This document shows positions 22,312 through 31,921 of a DNA stretch of 64,000 bases, piece after piece (position 1 is the stretch's first letter; each line of letters begins with the position of its first letter). The position numbers and the translations under genes are program-made. Where the stretch lies: positions 1,875,182 through 1,939,181 of the forward strand of contig NC_133479.1 in NCBI RefSeq assembly GCF_025370935.1, read 5' to 3'. The stretch is from Choristoneura fumiferana (Eukaryota > Arthropoda > Insecta > Lepidoptera > Tortricidae). The notes under the pieces were generated by a model that was given only the letters and a program-made list of their open reading frames with translations, was not told where the DNA came from and did not search any database.

Positions 22312-23158
22312 AGGTCTCTAATCAAGGGCACTTCACACACATGTTTCAGCTCAATTTCCCAAAATCTACACCCGACACGCTCGAAGCCGGGGCGCGTCAA
22401 CTTAGAGTAAGTAAATGCATTTTTTGGTTAGATTTTTTAATTTCGTAATATCTTTTGAATGGAACGTCCGATTTGAATAATTCAAAAAGTAATCTACAGG
22501 TATTGAAACCGTCTTGAATATAAAATTATTCAAAGATGTTTCTATTATTTTCAAAGCCAAGTTTTTTTCGGGCTTTTAGCTTCCAAAGTATCAGACAGTA
22601 ATCTTCAAAATAAAAAAGAAAATACCTAATTTGGTTTTCTAAATTACACTAAATTTCTATTTCAATAAGTTTCAATTTCTTATCTCATTGAACTCTACAT
22701 AGTATATTAAAGTTTATTCTCACAATTGATTTGTACTTTATAAAGTTCACGAGAACTTAGATACGAGGGGTTGTTTATTGCAATGATTATTTTACTGTAA
22801 CAAAATTTTTTTTCCCGTGCATAAGTGTTGCAGGGCTACTACGAAACTCGTGACTCGAAGTTCGTATCGTACCGTCCCTCTCGCTCTCGTATTAAACAGT
22901 ATAAGTGTCCGAGGGACCGCACGACACGAACTTCGAGTTTCGTAGTAGCCCTGCAGGACTTATGCACGAAAAAATAAATTTTTGTTACAGTAAAATAATC
23001 ATTGCAATACATTGTACTATCCCATAAGCCTGTGGCGACCTGTCCATGGATCAGGTAATTCGTTTTTTTTTTATTGGACTGGATGGCAAACAAGCAAGTG
23101 GGTCTCCTGATGGTAAGAGATCACCACCGCCCATAAACACCTGCAACACCAGGGGTAT
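22045..23158. other. 1.1-kb segment missing from copy B
   Basis: Copy B goes from TTTTAAAGTA (ending 39598) almost directly to TGCAGATGAGTTGCC. The two junction points fall inside two unrelated repeats (the GACAGACAG element and the poly(A) retroposon), so a deletion in copy B is more likely than an insertion in A. Confidence 0.85.
22771..23013. mobile_element. nested fold-back: hairpin MITE within longer inverted arms
   Basis: The outer arms TTGCAATGATTATTTTACTG and CAGTAAAATAATCATTGCAA are inverted repeats. Inside them sit the inner arms GCAGGGCTACTACGAAACTC and GAGTTTCGTAGTAGCCCTGC. The inner part belongs to the hairpin family at 26124-26385. Only copy A has it, because copy B has the deletion. 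Confidence 0.8.
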
Positions 23159-23253
23159 TGCAGATGAGTTGCCAACCTAGAGGCCTAAGATGGGATACCT
23201 CAAGTGCCAGTAATTTCACCGGCTGTCTTACTCTCCACGCCGAAACACAACAG
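23061..23253 (-). mobile_element. poly(A)-ended retroposon fragment (copy A)
   Basis: A T-run is followed by GGACTGGATGGCAAACAAGC, GAGATCACCACCGCCCATAA and GGCTGTCTTACTCTCCACGC. It is the same family as 7297-7585 and is truncated after CACAACAGTGCAA. Confidence 0.75.
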
Positions 23254-23640
23254 TGCAAATCGCTACATTCTACACAGCACTGTCAAAGTTTCTCAACTCA
23301 GACTCATAAATACAACTCCCAACGTTTTACCTTCGGATTTCAGTTCCCAGGCATATCGACTGTCTGGTGATCTCTATTGTGGCCTGCCCCCAAGAGCCCT
23401 CTTCCGCTTTAGATGTATTTTCCTTCCTCTTTCCTCCCCAATCCTTTTTTCCCAATTCAAGTAAATAATTCCCAGATAAACAATAGCGTCCCACCTCATT
23501 TAGACTACAATGCCATGTTACAATACAACTCGTCCCGGCGATTCGCAAAAAGACCGATAGCATCTGTCTTTGTCCTACACGTCATGTTGCTTCGCGTAAT
23601 TAACCCTTTTCATTATTTTCTCTGTTTTACGTATAATTAA

Positions 23641-24063
23641 TGAGGGCTATCGCGAATGAATTCGCCGCTAGAGGCGCTAGTGTAGCGTGAGGTCTCCGAA
23701 ATGTCAAATCTCATAGTTTTTGGGTGAGCTACGGGGGTTTATTTATAATTAGAATAATTTTGTGAATATTTTGCAATATCTGAAATTAATTATGGCAAAT
23801 ATGCGTTCCGGGGCAATGTATGTCTGTGTTTTGAGACAGTTTTGTTTTTCGGAAACCTTTGTCCTCCCTTTTTTCCGAACAAAACAGGGACTATGCAACA
23901 CTGTGGCATGCTCGATATTTATATGGTACGGTTTTAAGGTGTATTAAATATGATTTTAATGTAAACTTTGTTTTCACGCCCGTAATAACAGACTTTCAAA
24001 ACCATACTTAAAAACCTCACGCAACAGTACGCCATCTAGTGAGACAAAAAACGATAGCCCTCA
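23641..24063 (+). mobile_element. 423-bp MITE, filled site in copy A
   Basis: The ends TGAGGGCTATCG and CGATAGCCCTCA are inverted. Imperfect pairing continues inward through (C)ACTAGAGGCGC and GCGTGAGGT for about 50 bp. TTAA flanks both sides. Related copies are at 51697-52120 (inverted) and 59089-59517. Copy B lacks the element and has TTAATTAA at 40390-40397. The 61-codon frame across it is an artefact. Confidence 0.9.
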
Positions 24064-24475
24064 TTAAGTTGAATTAAAAATGCTTGTGTAAATAAAATGT
24101 GCTTATTCTATGATTCAGAGGAAAGTGAACGCCAACGAAGATTTTTATAATGTGATTTGATCTCACAAACGCTTCTCTTATGACTACAGCTAATTGATTT
24201 ATTTCCCACAGCTGGGCACGGGTCTAGTCTCAAAATGAGAGGGTTAAGCTCTGATTCCCACACCCTGTGGATTGGGGAAATCGACGGACGCTTTAACACA
24301 CAGAGATTGTTCTTGCATAACTACTCTATAACACTACGGCTTACTTTGTTTGTTACAAAATACCCGTAATGCACAAAGGTTAAATGGTATCTTATGTAGA
24401 GTCCATTTGCAATACGTATAATGTAAACTTTCGTGATTTTCACTCATAATTAAATTAAATGCCCTAAATGGGACT

Positions 24476-24612
24476 TATCACGATTTCACGACACAAGTGT
24501 AATATTTACCTCGACGTTTCGGCCATATTGCAGTGGCCGTGTTCACGAGTAGACCATAGCCACTGCAATATGGTCGAAACGTCGAGGTAAATATTACTCT
24601 TGTGTCGTGATA
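24476..24612. repeat. large imperfect palindrome, about 55 bp arms (copy A)
   Basis: ATTTACCTCGACGTTTCGGC and CATATTGCAGTGG pair with CCACTGCAATATGG and GAAACGTCGAGGTAAAT. Weaker pairing extends outward (AATGCCCTAAATGGGAC against GTCCTGTTTATGGCATT). It fits a fold-back MITE and is conserved at 40814-40950. Confidence 0.85.
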
Positions 24613-25833
24613 CGTCCTGTTTATGGCATTTATCCATTCACAATATTTGAAAATCATAGTACCATATTTTTCATTGATGTGGAAACATTATTTCAATAAA
24701 TTTACAAAGTAAACTATGTAGAAAGTTTATTTAAATTTTTACCCGATATCTGCGGAATGACAAAGAGTAAAACAATACCTGTATAAAAAACCCATCGGTT
24801 AAAATTCATCTATGCTAACTTCAGTTGTATGACAGACATGTCAGCTTACTAGAGTTGACAATATTTTTCGCTTTAATAATTTCTTATATTATATTACGGG
24901 CTGTTTTTTATTGTGAATTAACGTAGAATTAATTTATGTAATCTGTGACATACAGAATTCGAACCTCATTCGCACGCTCAGACGCAAAAACAAAAGAGCG
25001 TGCGGAAAATCGAACGCCGTTTTTTCTAAATTTTAACGGCAATTGCCGCGCAAATAAAACGAAATTTGAACCGTTCGAAAATCGAATTGTTGCGACGTTC
25101 GGAAATCAAGTCACGGCGCGCTTCGTTAGGCCGGTGCACGCGTGAGACACAATTTTATTGAGACAGCTTCAACGTTTGTAGAACTGGGTAACGATTTCTG
25201 AAATCACATCACATGAAAGTACAAAATATACACAGCGGCACAAAATTTGGCCCACTCTACATACAAAATTACCTGTTACTGCATACATTTGAGGGCCAGA
25301 CTTTTGCCGCTCAGTATATCTTTATTCAACTCAGGTTATAACAAGTAAATAAGTGCATAAGTTAGAATGTCGCAAAAACAGAGATGAAATATTTATTTTT
25401 TAAAGTAAGTATGGACATATTTATGCAAAAATGTTCCAATGCATTGTCATGTTATTCTTGTTACTGAAACAAGTTCCAAAATCAAAAAAAAATATTGAGG
25501 TTTGGAACATTTTCGCATAACTACGCCCGTATCTACAATAATTTAATGACTGCAATCACAAGTATTTTATAACAGTAGATTCGCTTTTCATCTTAAAGGG
25601 GTCGCCTATACCAAGTCAAACATACAGTCAAGGAAACTGAATCGCGGACCAGGCCAGGGTGGGACTTTTTCATAATAAATTTCGCTATGATTTCTTTGGC
25701 AGATATTGAAATGTCAAAATGACAGCAGCGGCACAAAGGTGCGCGAGTACTGGCTAGCGTACCACCCTGGTTCGTGATTTAGTTTCCTTGGCTGTATCTA
25801 TGCGTGCATGGTACCACATGGTACCTCTATATT
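24613..25833. other. no gene supported (copy A)
   Basis: A CpG-rich stretch at about 24958-25145 has a 66-codon frame that is identical in copy B. Identity between the copies is high everywhere, so that is not evidence for coding. Near 25620-25790 the strings CAAGTCAAACATACAGTCAA and GGTTCGTGATTTAGTTTCCT suggest a worn inverted-repeat element. Confidence 0.45.
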
Positions 25834-26111
25834 TGCAGGTGTAGGACCTGTGCAAGGTCCGCCCGGATTGCTACCACAATCTTGCTCGCTAATCCTGCCG
25901 TGAAGCAGCAATGCTTGCACTGTTGTGTTTCGGCGTGGAGAGTAAGACAGCCGGTGAAATTACAGGCACTTGAGGTATCCCATCTTAGGCCTCTAGGTTG
26001 GGAACGCATCTGCAATCCCCCTGGTATTGCAGATGTTTATGGTGGTGGTGATCTTTTACCATCAGGAGATCCACTTGCTCGTTTGCCATCCAGTGGAATA
26101 AAAAAAAAATC
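25834..26111 (+). mobile_element. poly(A)-ended retroposon, present only in copy A
   Basis: It runs from GCAGGTGTAGGACCTGTGCA through GTAAGACAGCCGGTGAAATT to CATCCAGTGGAATAAAAAAA. Copy B reads CCTCTATAATCACTAATCC at the same place, with no insert. No clear target duplication is visible. Confidence 0.8.
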
Positions 26112-26123
26112 ACTAATCCTGAT

Positions 26124-26253
26124 GGGCTACTACGAAACTCGCTAATCGAAGTTCGTATCGCACCGTCTCTTTCACTCGCGTATTAAATGACATAAGCGTC
26201 AGCGGGACGGCAACATACGAAGTTCGAGTTTTGCACTTCGTGGTATAGGGCCT
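26124..26253. mobile_element. hairpin MITE, unit 1 (copy A)
   Basis: GGGCTACTACGAAACTCGC and GAAGTTCGTATCGCACCGTC pair with ACGGCAACATACGAAGTTCG and CACTTCGTGGTATAGGGCC. The centre holds GTATTAAATGACATAAGCGT. The family recurs at 22831, 42219, 48818, 52537, 56417 and 60988. Confidence 0.8.
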
Positions 26254-26385
26254 GCAGGGCTACTATGAAACTTGAAACTCGAAGTTCGTATTGTACCGTC
26301 CCTCTCGTTCTCGTGTTAAACAGTGTAAGTGTCAGAGGGACCGCACGACACGCACTTCGAGTTTCGAGTCTCGTAGTAGCCCTGC
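26254..26385. mobile_element. hairpin MITE, unit 2, head to tail with unit 1 (copy A)
   Basis: GCAGGGCTACTATGAAACTT and CGAAGTTCGTATTGTACCGT pair with ACGACACGCACTTCGAGTTT and CTCGTAGTAGCCCTGC. It abuts unit 1 directly, and the same pair is at 42219-42481. Confidence 0.85.
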
Positions 26386-26740
26386 TGCTTATATTATTGT
26401 GAAAGTTTGTGAGTGAGTGAGTGAGTATGTTTGTTACTCCTTCACGCTGAAACGGCTGAACGGATTTGGATGAAATTTGGTATGTAGATAGCTGGACATC
26501 TGGAATTACACATAGGCTACTTTTTATTCAGATATTCCCACGGTATAGGGATAAAATCTCGAAATATACACCGCTGGGCTTAGAATCATGAAATTTGACG
26601 TGATTGTTTTTAATGTAACGTCAATAAAAACCACGATTTAATTTTCGTGAATTCCCACGGGAATTTTTAATCATCCTGAAATTTCAATCCAGTTGCTGGA
26701 GCTAATGATTTAATTGTGCGAAGCTGCGGCCAAACACTAG
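26386..26740 (+). mobile_element. Helitron-like element (copy A)
   Basis: TATTATTGTGAAAGTTTGTG is followed by (GAGT)n, ACTCCTTCACGCTGAAACGG, TACACATAGGCTACTTTTTA and GTGCGAAGCTGCGGCCAAAC with terminal CACTAG. Copy B carries a deletion of about 40 bp near the GTAACGTCAATAAAAACCAC block. Confidence 0.75.
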
Positions 26741-26845
26741 ATATATAATATGCCTTAGATGCCTTAAAACCACGTAACCTTTTGGTTTGGAATTTACCCC
26801 AAAAATCGTAGAAAGTTATCGTATACCACTTAAATTCAGTGCAGT

Positions 26846-27149
26846 ATGACTAGTTCTAGAACTAAGGCTACCGACATAGCCCGAAGAATTGCGAAACTAA
26901 AGTGGCAGTGGGCGGGGCACATTGCTCGCAGGACTGATGGCCGATGGGGTCAGAAGGTTCTCGAATGGCGTCCGCGGACCGGGAGACGAGCTGTCGGTAG
27001 GCCTCCAACAAGATGGAGCGACGACCTGGTTAAGATCGCGGGATCGCGGTGGATGCGGAAAGCACAAGACCGGTCTGAGTGGAGAGCCTTGGGGAGGCCT
27101 ATGTCCAGCAGTGGACGTCTTTCGGCTGACATGATGATGATGATGATGA
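26846..27149 (+). pseudogene. RTE-type C-terminal ORF fragment with (ATG)n tail (copy A)
   Basis: The frame gives KLKWQWAGHIARRTDGRWGQ, KVLEWRPRTGRR, GRPPTRWSDDLVKIAG and WRALGRPMSSSGR, then ends in ATG repeats. It is the longest uninterrupted RTE tail in the window. The catalytic endonuclease and RT domains are absent, so it is a 5'-truncated dead copy. The (ATG)n end is the family's typical 3' terminus. Confidence 0.88.
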
Positions 27150-27583
27150 CTAGTTCATTGCATTTAACCGGATATGATGGTGTCTCATTCATACTCCCCA
27201 CTAAACAAGATTTACCACTTTTGGGGTAATTACTCCACAGTCCAGAACCGCTGGTCTATACGAAGCTTTATCTTGCCAGTACAAAGTCCGAACAATAAAC
27301 GGTTCGGTTTTCAGGCTTTAGGCCGAGTTTACACGACCGGCAGTATAAGGGCACGTTACACGGTGTTTATGTATTGTCGCGAGCAACACCCGTGCCCTGT
27401 ACAATCAAATGCACAAGTGAAATAAAGAAAGAAATACGAAGGCTAGTTCGTTTTTGCCGTCTCGTCGTTATTGACTAGTTTGGATATAATTACTTCTAAA
27501 AGTAAATGGTACCTACCTCTAACAATAAATAAATAAAAAGCAGTTAATATTCAGTTAGGTAGTTAATTAGTCTTTAAAAATCG

Positions 27584-27707
27584 AGTCTCTCAAAGGGCCG
27601 GCAACTCGTCGTTATACTCCTCGTGTTATGGGTGTCCATGGGAGGCGGCGATTGCTTCCCGTCAGGTGACCCACATGCTCGTTTTCATCCTATTATTAAA
27701 AAAAAGT
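27584..27707 (+). mobile_element. poly(A)-ended retroposon 3' fragment, second subtype (copy A)
   Basis: GGGCCGGCAACTCGTCG, GTGTCCATGGGAGGCGGCGA and CGTCAGGTGACCCACATGCT end in an A-run. It is related in layout to, but distinct from, the family at 29516-29801. Confidence 0.6.
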
Positions 27708-27778
27708 TGATTAATTGGCTTGCTTTAAGGACATACGTACTTAATTTACTAAATAGGTCTGGAGTTTTAAAGTAAGTA

Positions 27779-27859
27779 TCTCTATGTATATACTTGTGTG
27801 TTCTGTACTCCTTACAGTATTGGTGGGCAATAAAGAGTTATTTGTTGTATTATATTGTA
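27779..27859 (+). mobile_element. retroposon 3' end with AATAAAGAG and TTGTA tail (copy A)
   Basis: TCTATGTATATACTTGTGTG and GTGGGCAATAAAGAGTTATT match 2741-2826. Confidence 0.65.
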
Positions 27860-28329
27860 AAAAAAAACAATTTAAAACTGGCACGTCATTTAATTTCTAC
27901 TATTTCGTGTAATCTAGATTCTTGCTTTAGACACAAAAAACTTCTCGGTTTTTATTTCACAGTGACTTTTAGTAACCTTGTAATTGTAATACAAACAGTA
28001 ACTTCTACAACAGGTGTGCTATAACAATGAAGATAAATAAACATGTCTTAATTCATCATCTAACTCCATAAATTACCCAAACTGGGCCACCATAAATTGC
28101 GAAGAACACAGGTAAACTTTACAGTTATCACTGTAGCTGTATCTCGTAAATTTTATAAACAATAAACTAGGGTTATCACTTGCGTGGTCGACTGTACAGG
28201 TATAACAAGCGTCGAAAGCGCTTACACTTTCGTAATTTATCACCTAATTATTTTACATTTTGCAGAGAAACTAATCCAAAGATTTCATTTTAAAATATCC
28301 TCGTTTGTTGGTAGGTATTTGTTTACATT
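27860..28329. other. no gene seen (copy A)
   Basis: AT-rich unique sequence, conserved in copy B. No repeat or exon is recognised. Confidence 0.45.
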
Positions 28330-28600
28330 AATAATAATAATAAATAATAAATATCACGGGACAATTCACACTAATTAACCTAGTCCCAAAGTAAGCTTAG
28401 CATAGCTTGTGTTATGGGTACTAAGCAACGAATAAATATAATTATATAGACAGATACATACTTAAATACATATTAAACACCCAAGACCCGAGAACAAACA
28501 TTCGTATTTTTCATACAAATATCTGCCCCGACACGGGAATCGAACCCGGGACCTCAAGCTTCGTAGTCAGGTTCTCTGACCACTAGGCCATCTGGTCGTC
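28330..28600 (-). mobile_element. tRNA-derived SINE (copy A)
   Basis: On the minus strand it begins GACGACCAGATGGCCTAGTG (A-box-like), has GGTCCCGGGTTCGATTCCCG (B-box-like) within the first 75 bases, then GGCAGATATTTGTATGAAAA and TTGTTCTCGGGTCTTGGGTG, and ends in (ATT)n. Other copies are at 44385-44639, 52125-52351 and 63185-63400. The tRNA-like head has a poor anticodon stem, so it is not a tRNA gene. Confidence 0.85.
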
Positions 28601-29014
28601 ATTGTTAGCTTGACCGTAATAAGGACGTTAGAAACCTCAGATATACGAAACAGATATTTTTTTTAAACAAAAATGAATTCAATCAACTACATTATGAAGT
28701 ATAACTATTTATACTAATTTAATTAGATAACTTAAAGTACCGGAATAAAAAAAAAACTAATTTTTAAAATGAAATAGAGATATTTTAAATATTTTGCCTT
28801 AGACATGGTAAAATTGGTCTTATAATTAGTGCTAATGAGCGGTGACATGTCTAATCAGATACATTGGCATACCTACAAACAATATCTTGTTCTCCTAAAC
28901 ATTGAGTTTTTTTTCTAAAGTGGTGGTATGCTAAGTACGTTATCAATTTTTAAACCAACATAAATATACTGATCATCAATAAAATTAATAGTAAATTATT
29001 TATATTTTACTATA
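28601..29014. other. no gene seen (copy A)
   Basis: AT-rich sequence with homopolymer runs, matched in copy B. Confidence 0.45.
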
Positions 29015-29223
29015 TCCATACTGCGAAAGTGTGTGTGTTTGTATATTTGTGTGTATGTTTGTCCGTCTTTCACGTCGAAACAGAGTGACGGATCGACGTG
29101 ATTTTTGGCATAGAGATAGTTTATGGACCAGAGAGTGACATGGGCTTCTTTTTATCCCGGAAAAATGCACAGTTCCCGAGGGAACAGCGCGCGATAACCG
29201 AAATCCATGCGGGCAAAAGCTAG
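29015..29223 (+). mobile_element. Helitron-like element, short subtype (copy A)
   Basis: It has TCCATACTGCGAAAGTGTGT, CGTCTTTCACGTCGAAACAG, GGAAAAATGCACAGTTCCCG and GCGGGCAAAAGCTAG. Copy A has lost the TTAATATTATAAATG part of the 5' end that copy B keeps. Confidence 0.8.
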
Positions 29224-29515
29224 TAAAAAAATTATTGAAATTCGACTCACAATATTTCAAAACCACTTACATAATGCAGACTGAAAATTATATAAACCTG
29301 TGAAAGGGACAGACGTAGTGCGTTGCCGTTCTAAAGCGATAAAACTTTTGGCTCCGACTGTACAGTACAGGGCAGGTGAACAGTTTATGGGCTATAAAAT
29401 GCCAAAATAGATGCGGCGGTGGCGCGAGGGGTCATTTGACGTGTTCCACGTTCGGTGGGACCATTGAGCCCACGGGGCAGTGCACTGGTTGAGTCTAAGA
29501 CTGCGTTTTAATCAG

Positions 29516-29801
29516 AGGTGCAGGTGGTAGGACCTTGTGCAAGGTCAGCCCGGATTGCTACCACCATCTTGCTCGCTAATCCTGCCGTGAAGCAGCAGTG
29601 CTTGCACTGTTGTGTTTCGGCGTGGAGAGTAAGACAGCCGGTGAAATTACCAGCACGTGAGGTATCCCATCCCCATCTTAGGCCTCTAGGTTGGCAACGC
29701 GTCTGCAATACCCTGGTGTTGCAGATTTTTATGGGCGGTGGTGATCTCTTACCATCAGGAGACCCACTTGCTCGTTTGCCATCCAGTCGAATAAAAAAAA
29801 A
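29516..29801 (+). mobile_element. poly(A)-ended retroposon (copy A)
   Basis: It runs from GCAGGTGGTAGGACCTTGTG through CAGCAGTGCTTGCACTGTTG and GGTATCCCATCCCCATCTTA to CCATCCAGTCGAATAAAAAA. The 130-codon frame from 29518 is inside it and is not conserved as coding among relatives. Confidence 0.8.
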
Positions 29802-29965
29802 TGTGAAAGTGTGTGCGTTTGTATGTTTTTCCGTCTTTCACGTCGAAACGAAGCGACGGATCGACGTGGTTTTTGGCATAGAGATAGTTTATGGGTCAGA
29901 GAATGACTGAATGAATGAATGCGATTACCGAATTCCACGCGGGCGAAGCCGCGGGCAAAAGCTAG
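29802..29965 (+). mobile_element. Helitron-like element abutting the retroposon tail (copy A)
   Basis: GTGAAAGTGTGTGCGTTTGT and CGTCTTTCACGTCGAAACGA lead to CGGGCGAAGCCGCGGGCAAA and terminal GCTAG. The centre is deleted. The paired GC-rich hairpin before CTAG is the clearest Helitron-type 3' end in the window. Confidence 0.8.
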
Positions 29966-29999
29966 TACACTATAAACACATGTCTGGTAATTATAAGAA

Positions 30000-30112
30000 A
30001 CTACTAAGCCTCCCACTCGATGGACTGACGACGCCGTGGAACTTGTGGGCGTGTGGGGTGGATGCAAATGGCGAGACTTTCGTCCAGCATTGGACGTCCG
30101 GCTTATGATGAT
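30000..30112 (+). pseudogene. RTE-type 3' scrap (copy A)
   Basis: CCTCCCACTCGATGGACTGA encodes a worn PPTRWTDD. TGGATGCAAATGGCGAGACT and CCAGCATTGGACGTCCGGCT follow as the usual 3' end, then ATGATGATT. Confidence 0.6.
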
Positions 30113-30115
30113 TAC

Positions 30116-30452
30116 CAAGGAGCGGAATTTCTCATAGCTAAAATCAAACGTCAAAGGAATTGAACATAAGCTTTATCGACTATCGATAAATATTTCAGTA
30201 ATTAATAAAATAGGAAATAGTAGGTACTTTTAAAATAGCGCTTTTTAAGTTAGTTACAATTAAAATATAAAGAGCTTGAGCTGCTTTAAATTAACTTTAC
30301 ATTTAGAGCAGTATATCGTTGAAGAATCTTCATTGTAAATAAGTAAGGGATGTTTTTTTAATCAATTTGTCAATCGTTTTTCTTTTAGGATTAACCATTT
30401 TAATAACACGGGAATGACTAAGAAAAACTCAAGCGACATAAATGTCATAATA
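30116..30452 (+). mobile_element. hAT-like element, truncated at the copy A breakpoint
   Basis: It starts CAAGGAGCGGAATTTCTCAT directly after ATGATTAC. The full element is at 46176-46713 in copy B, whose right flank is also ATGATTAC. Here homology stops inside the element, so the block boundary of copy A lies within a transposon. Confidence 0.75.
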
Positions 30453-31821
30453 AGGTAACGGCGCCTATTTACCGTAGGTACTTAAGGAAGTTTTTTCAAA
30501 TGAGTCCCAAAAATTAAGGGTATCAAAGCTCCTAACAATGAGAATATTTTTTTTATTTAAGAAGCGTTTATTGAACTTTCAGTGTCCTTTAAACTTTTTG
30601 GCTCGTTTTAGTTATTAGTATTTGATAAAATAATTATTGAAATCAAAATACAAATCTTCTATTACCGTGGTAATGACAGGCTGTGATTCCATTTACCGCG
30701 AATTGAGCTTCTATTCAGGGTATAAAAAAAACTGCAATTTTCTACCATCGGTAAAAGGAACCCGACCACTTGTTTTTGGAACTTATACCTGAGGGATTAA
30801 AAAAAGGGTAATGGCTTTGTTCTGTATAATATATTGTACATTAAATATTTTTTGAGAAAATTGTAATAAAAAAACTAAAGTATGATTCGAATAGTGTATC
30901 CAGCCCATTGTATTTTATTATGCTCATGCCACCAGTTATAGTTTGGATGTATGCATGCTTTGGAGTAAAAAGTCACAACTTTAATCACAAAAATCTGCAC
31001 TTACGGTACCCTAAATGTGAATTATTTTAAACAGAAAAATAAATGTCACTCGGTAATAGGGACTCTTTAAGAACCTATTACCGACCCAAAGACAATTGAA
31101 TGGGTCGGTAATAGATTCCCAAACTTCTATTCCGAGGGGTTATGCGATCATAACCCATCGTTAATTGGCTTAATTTGAGTATTGCAAATCTAATTCCGAC
31201 CTATAAAAACTATAGGAATAGAGGTGTGTTGTGAATTACAAATCAAATATACTTATTAACATCCTTGGCATATAACCCAAAATTACATAACTGGTAAGTA
31301 AAATATAAATTTCATCGCAATATTTAATAACTTGGCCATAACGGGTTTCTATAGAAACTACAAATTCGTATTGAAAGTTTGCTAAAAATTAAGAGTTTGT
31401 TAATACTTTTCATACCACGGAAAAGTTTTTAAAAAGCGTGAATAGATCAAGATTGGAATAACTTGTACAAAATTATATAAACGATAATTTTATAACCAAA
31501 AATAAAGCTTGAAGAACCAAAACTACCACTTTAACTATTACCGTGATTTATACCACGGTATTACAAATCAACAGATAAAATGGCGCCTATCGCCGCTGTA
31601 TTTTAATTTTCCATTTTAATCGTATTTCCGGGCCCAAAAATGTACAAAAAATATTCAGAACTTGTACAAAAAACTATAAAAAGCCATTAAAAAAACCATA
31701 ACATTAGTTCAATTTGCCATAAATATTTTGTAAAACACTAAATAAATATTCGAGTCTGCTTGTATGTGGTGTCACGCGTTAGTATTGGCAAATCCTCTCC
31801 GTCGGTGCCATTTCGGAAATC
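30453..31821. other. sequence between copy A and the gap, origin unclear
   Basis: It is not found elsewhere in the window. It is AT-rich with recurring TATTACCG/CGGTAATA motifs (30661, 31052, 31070-31078, 31112, 31537, 31556), some as inverted pairs. No gene is seen. It may be an unplaced end of a contig. Confidence 0.55.
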
Positions 31822-31921
31822 NNNNNNNNNNNNNNNNNNNNNNNNNNNNNNNNNNNNNNNNNNNNNNNNNNNNNNNNNNNNNNNNNNNNNNNNNNNNNNN
31901 NNNNNNNNNNNNNNNNNNNNN
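31822..31921. other. assembly gap (100 N)
   Basis: Exactly 100 N, the conventional placeholder for a gap of unknown size. Any frame read through it is meaningless. Confidence 0.99.

Larger units (their letters stand above)
14685..30452. repeat. duplicated block, copy A (15.8 kb)
   Basis: The sequence from GTCTTCATTATGGTTATAAT to GACATAAATGTCATAATA is repeated in direct orientation at 32085-46514, with the same repeats in the same order and long identical runs. Differences are scattered substitutions, short indels and discrete element insertions or deletions. An assembly gap lies between the copies. I interpret it as one of two alleles placed in tandem; true tandem duplication is the alternative. 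Confidence 0.93.

Noticed and set aside
23637..24067. assignment of the 423-bp MITE to piggyBac because of TTAA flanks
   Set aside because: Two other members lack TTAA on both sides, and the empty allele keeps two TTAA copies. The superfamily is left open.
24945..25145. 66-codon frame identical in both copies (also 41283-41483), CpG-rich
   Set aside because: Most sequence is identical between the copies, so conservation carries no information. No domain or splice pattern is visible.
28500..28600. tRNA-like sequence with good A- and B-box motifs (also at 44540, 52320, 63187, 57139, 55470 and 40188)
   Set aside because: These are heads of SINE-type elements: they continue into conserved non-tRNA bodies, recur in dispersed copies and have poor anticodon stems. 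They are not tRNA genes. The 40188-40254 module folds best, but it sits inside an insertion with target duplications.
29518..29910. 130-codon frame, and its twin at 45572-45964
   Set aside because: It spans a poly(A)-ended retroposon and a Helitron-like element. Translation through an A-run and hairpin repeats is not evidence for a gene.
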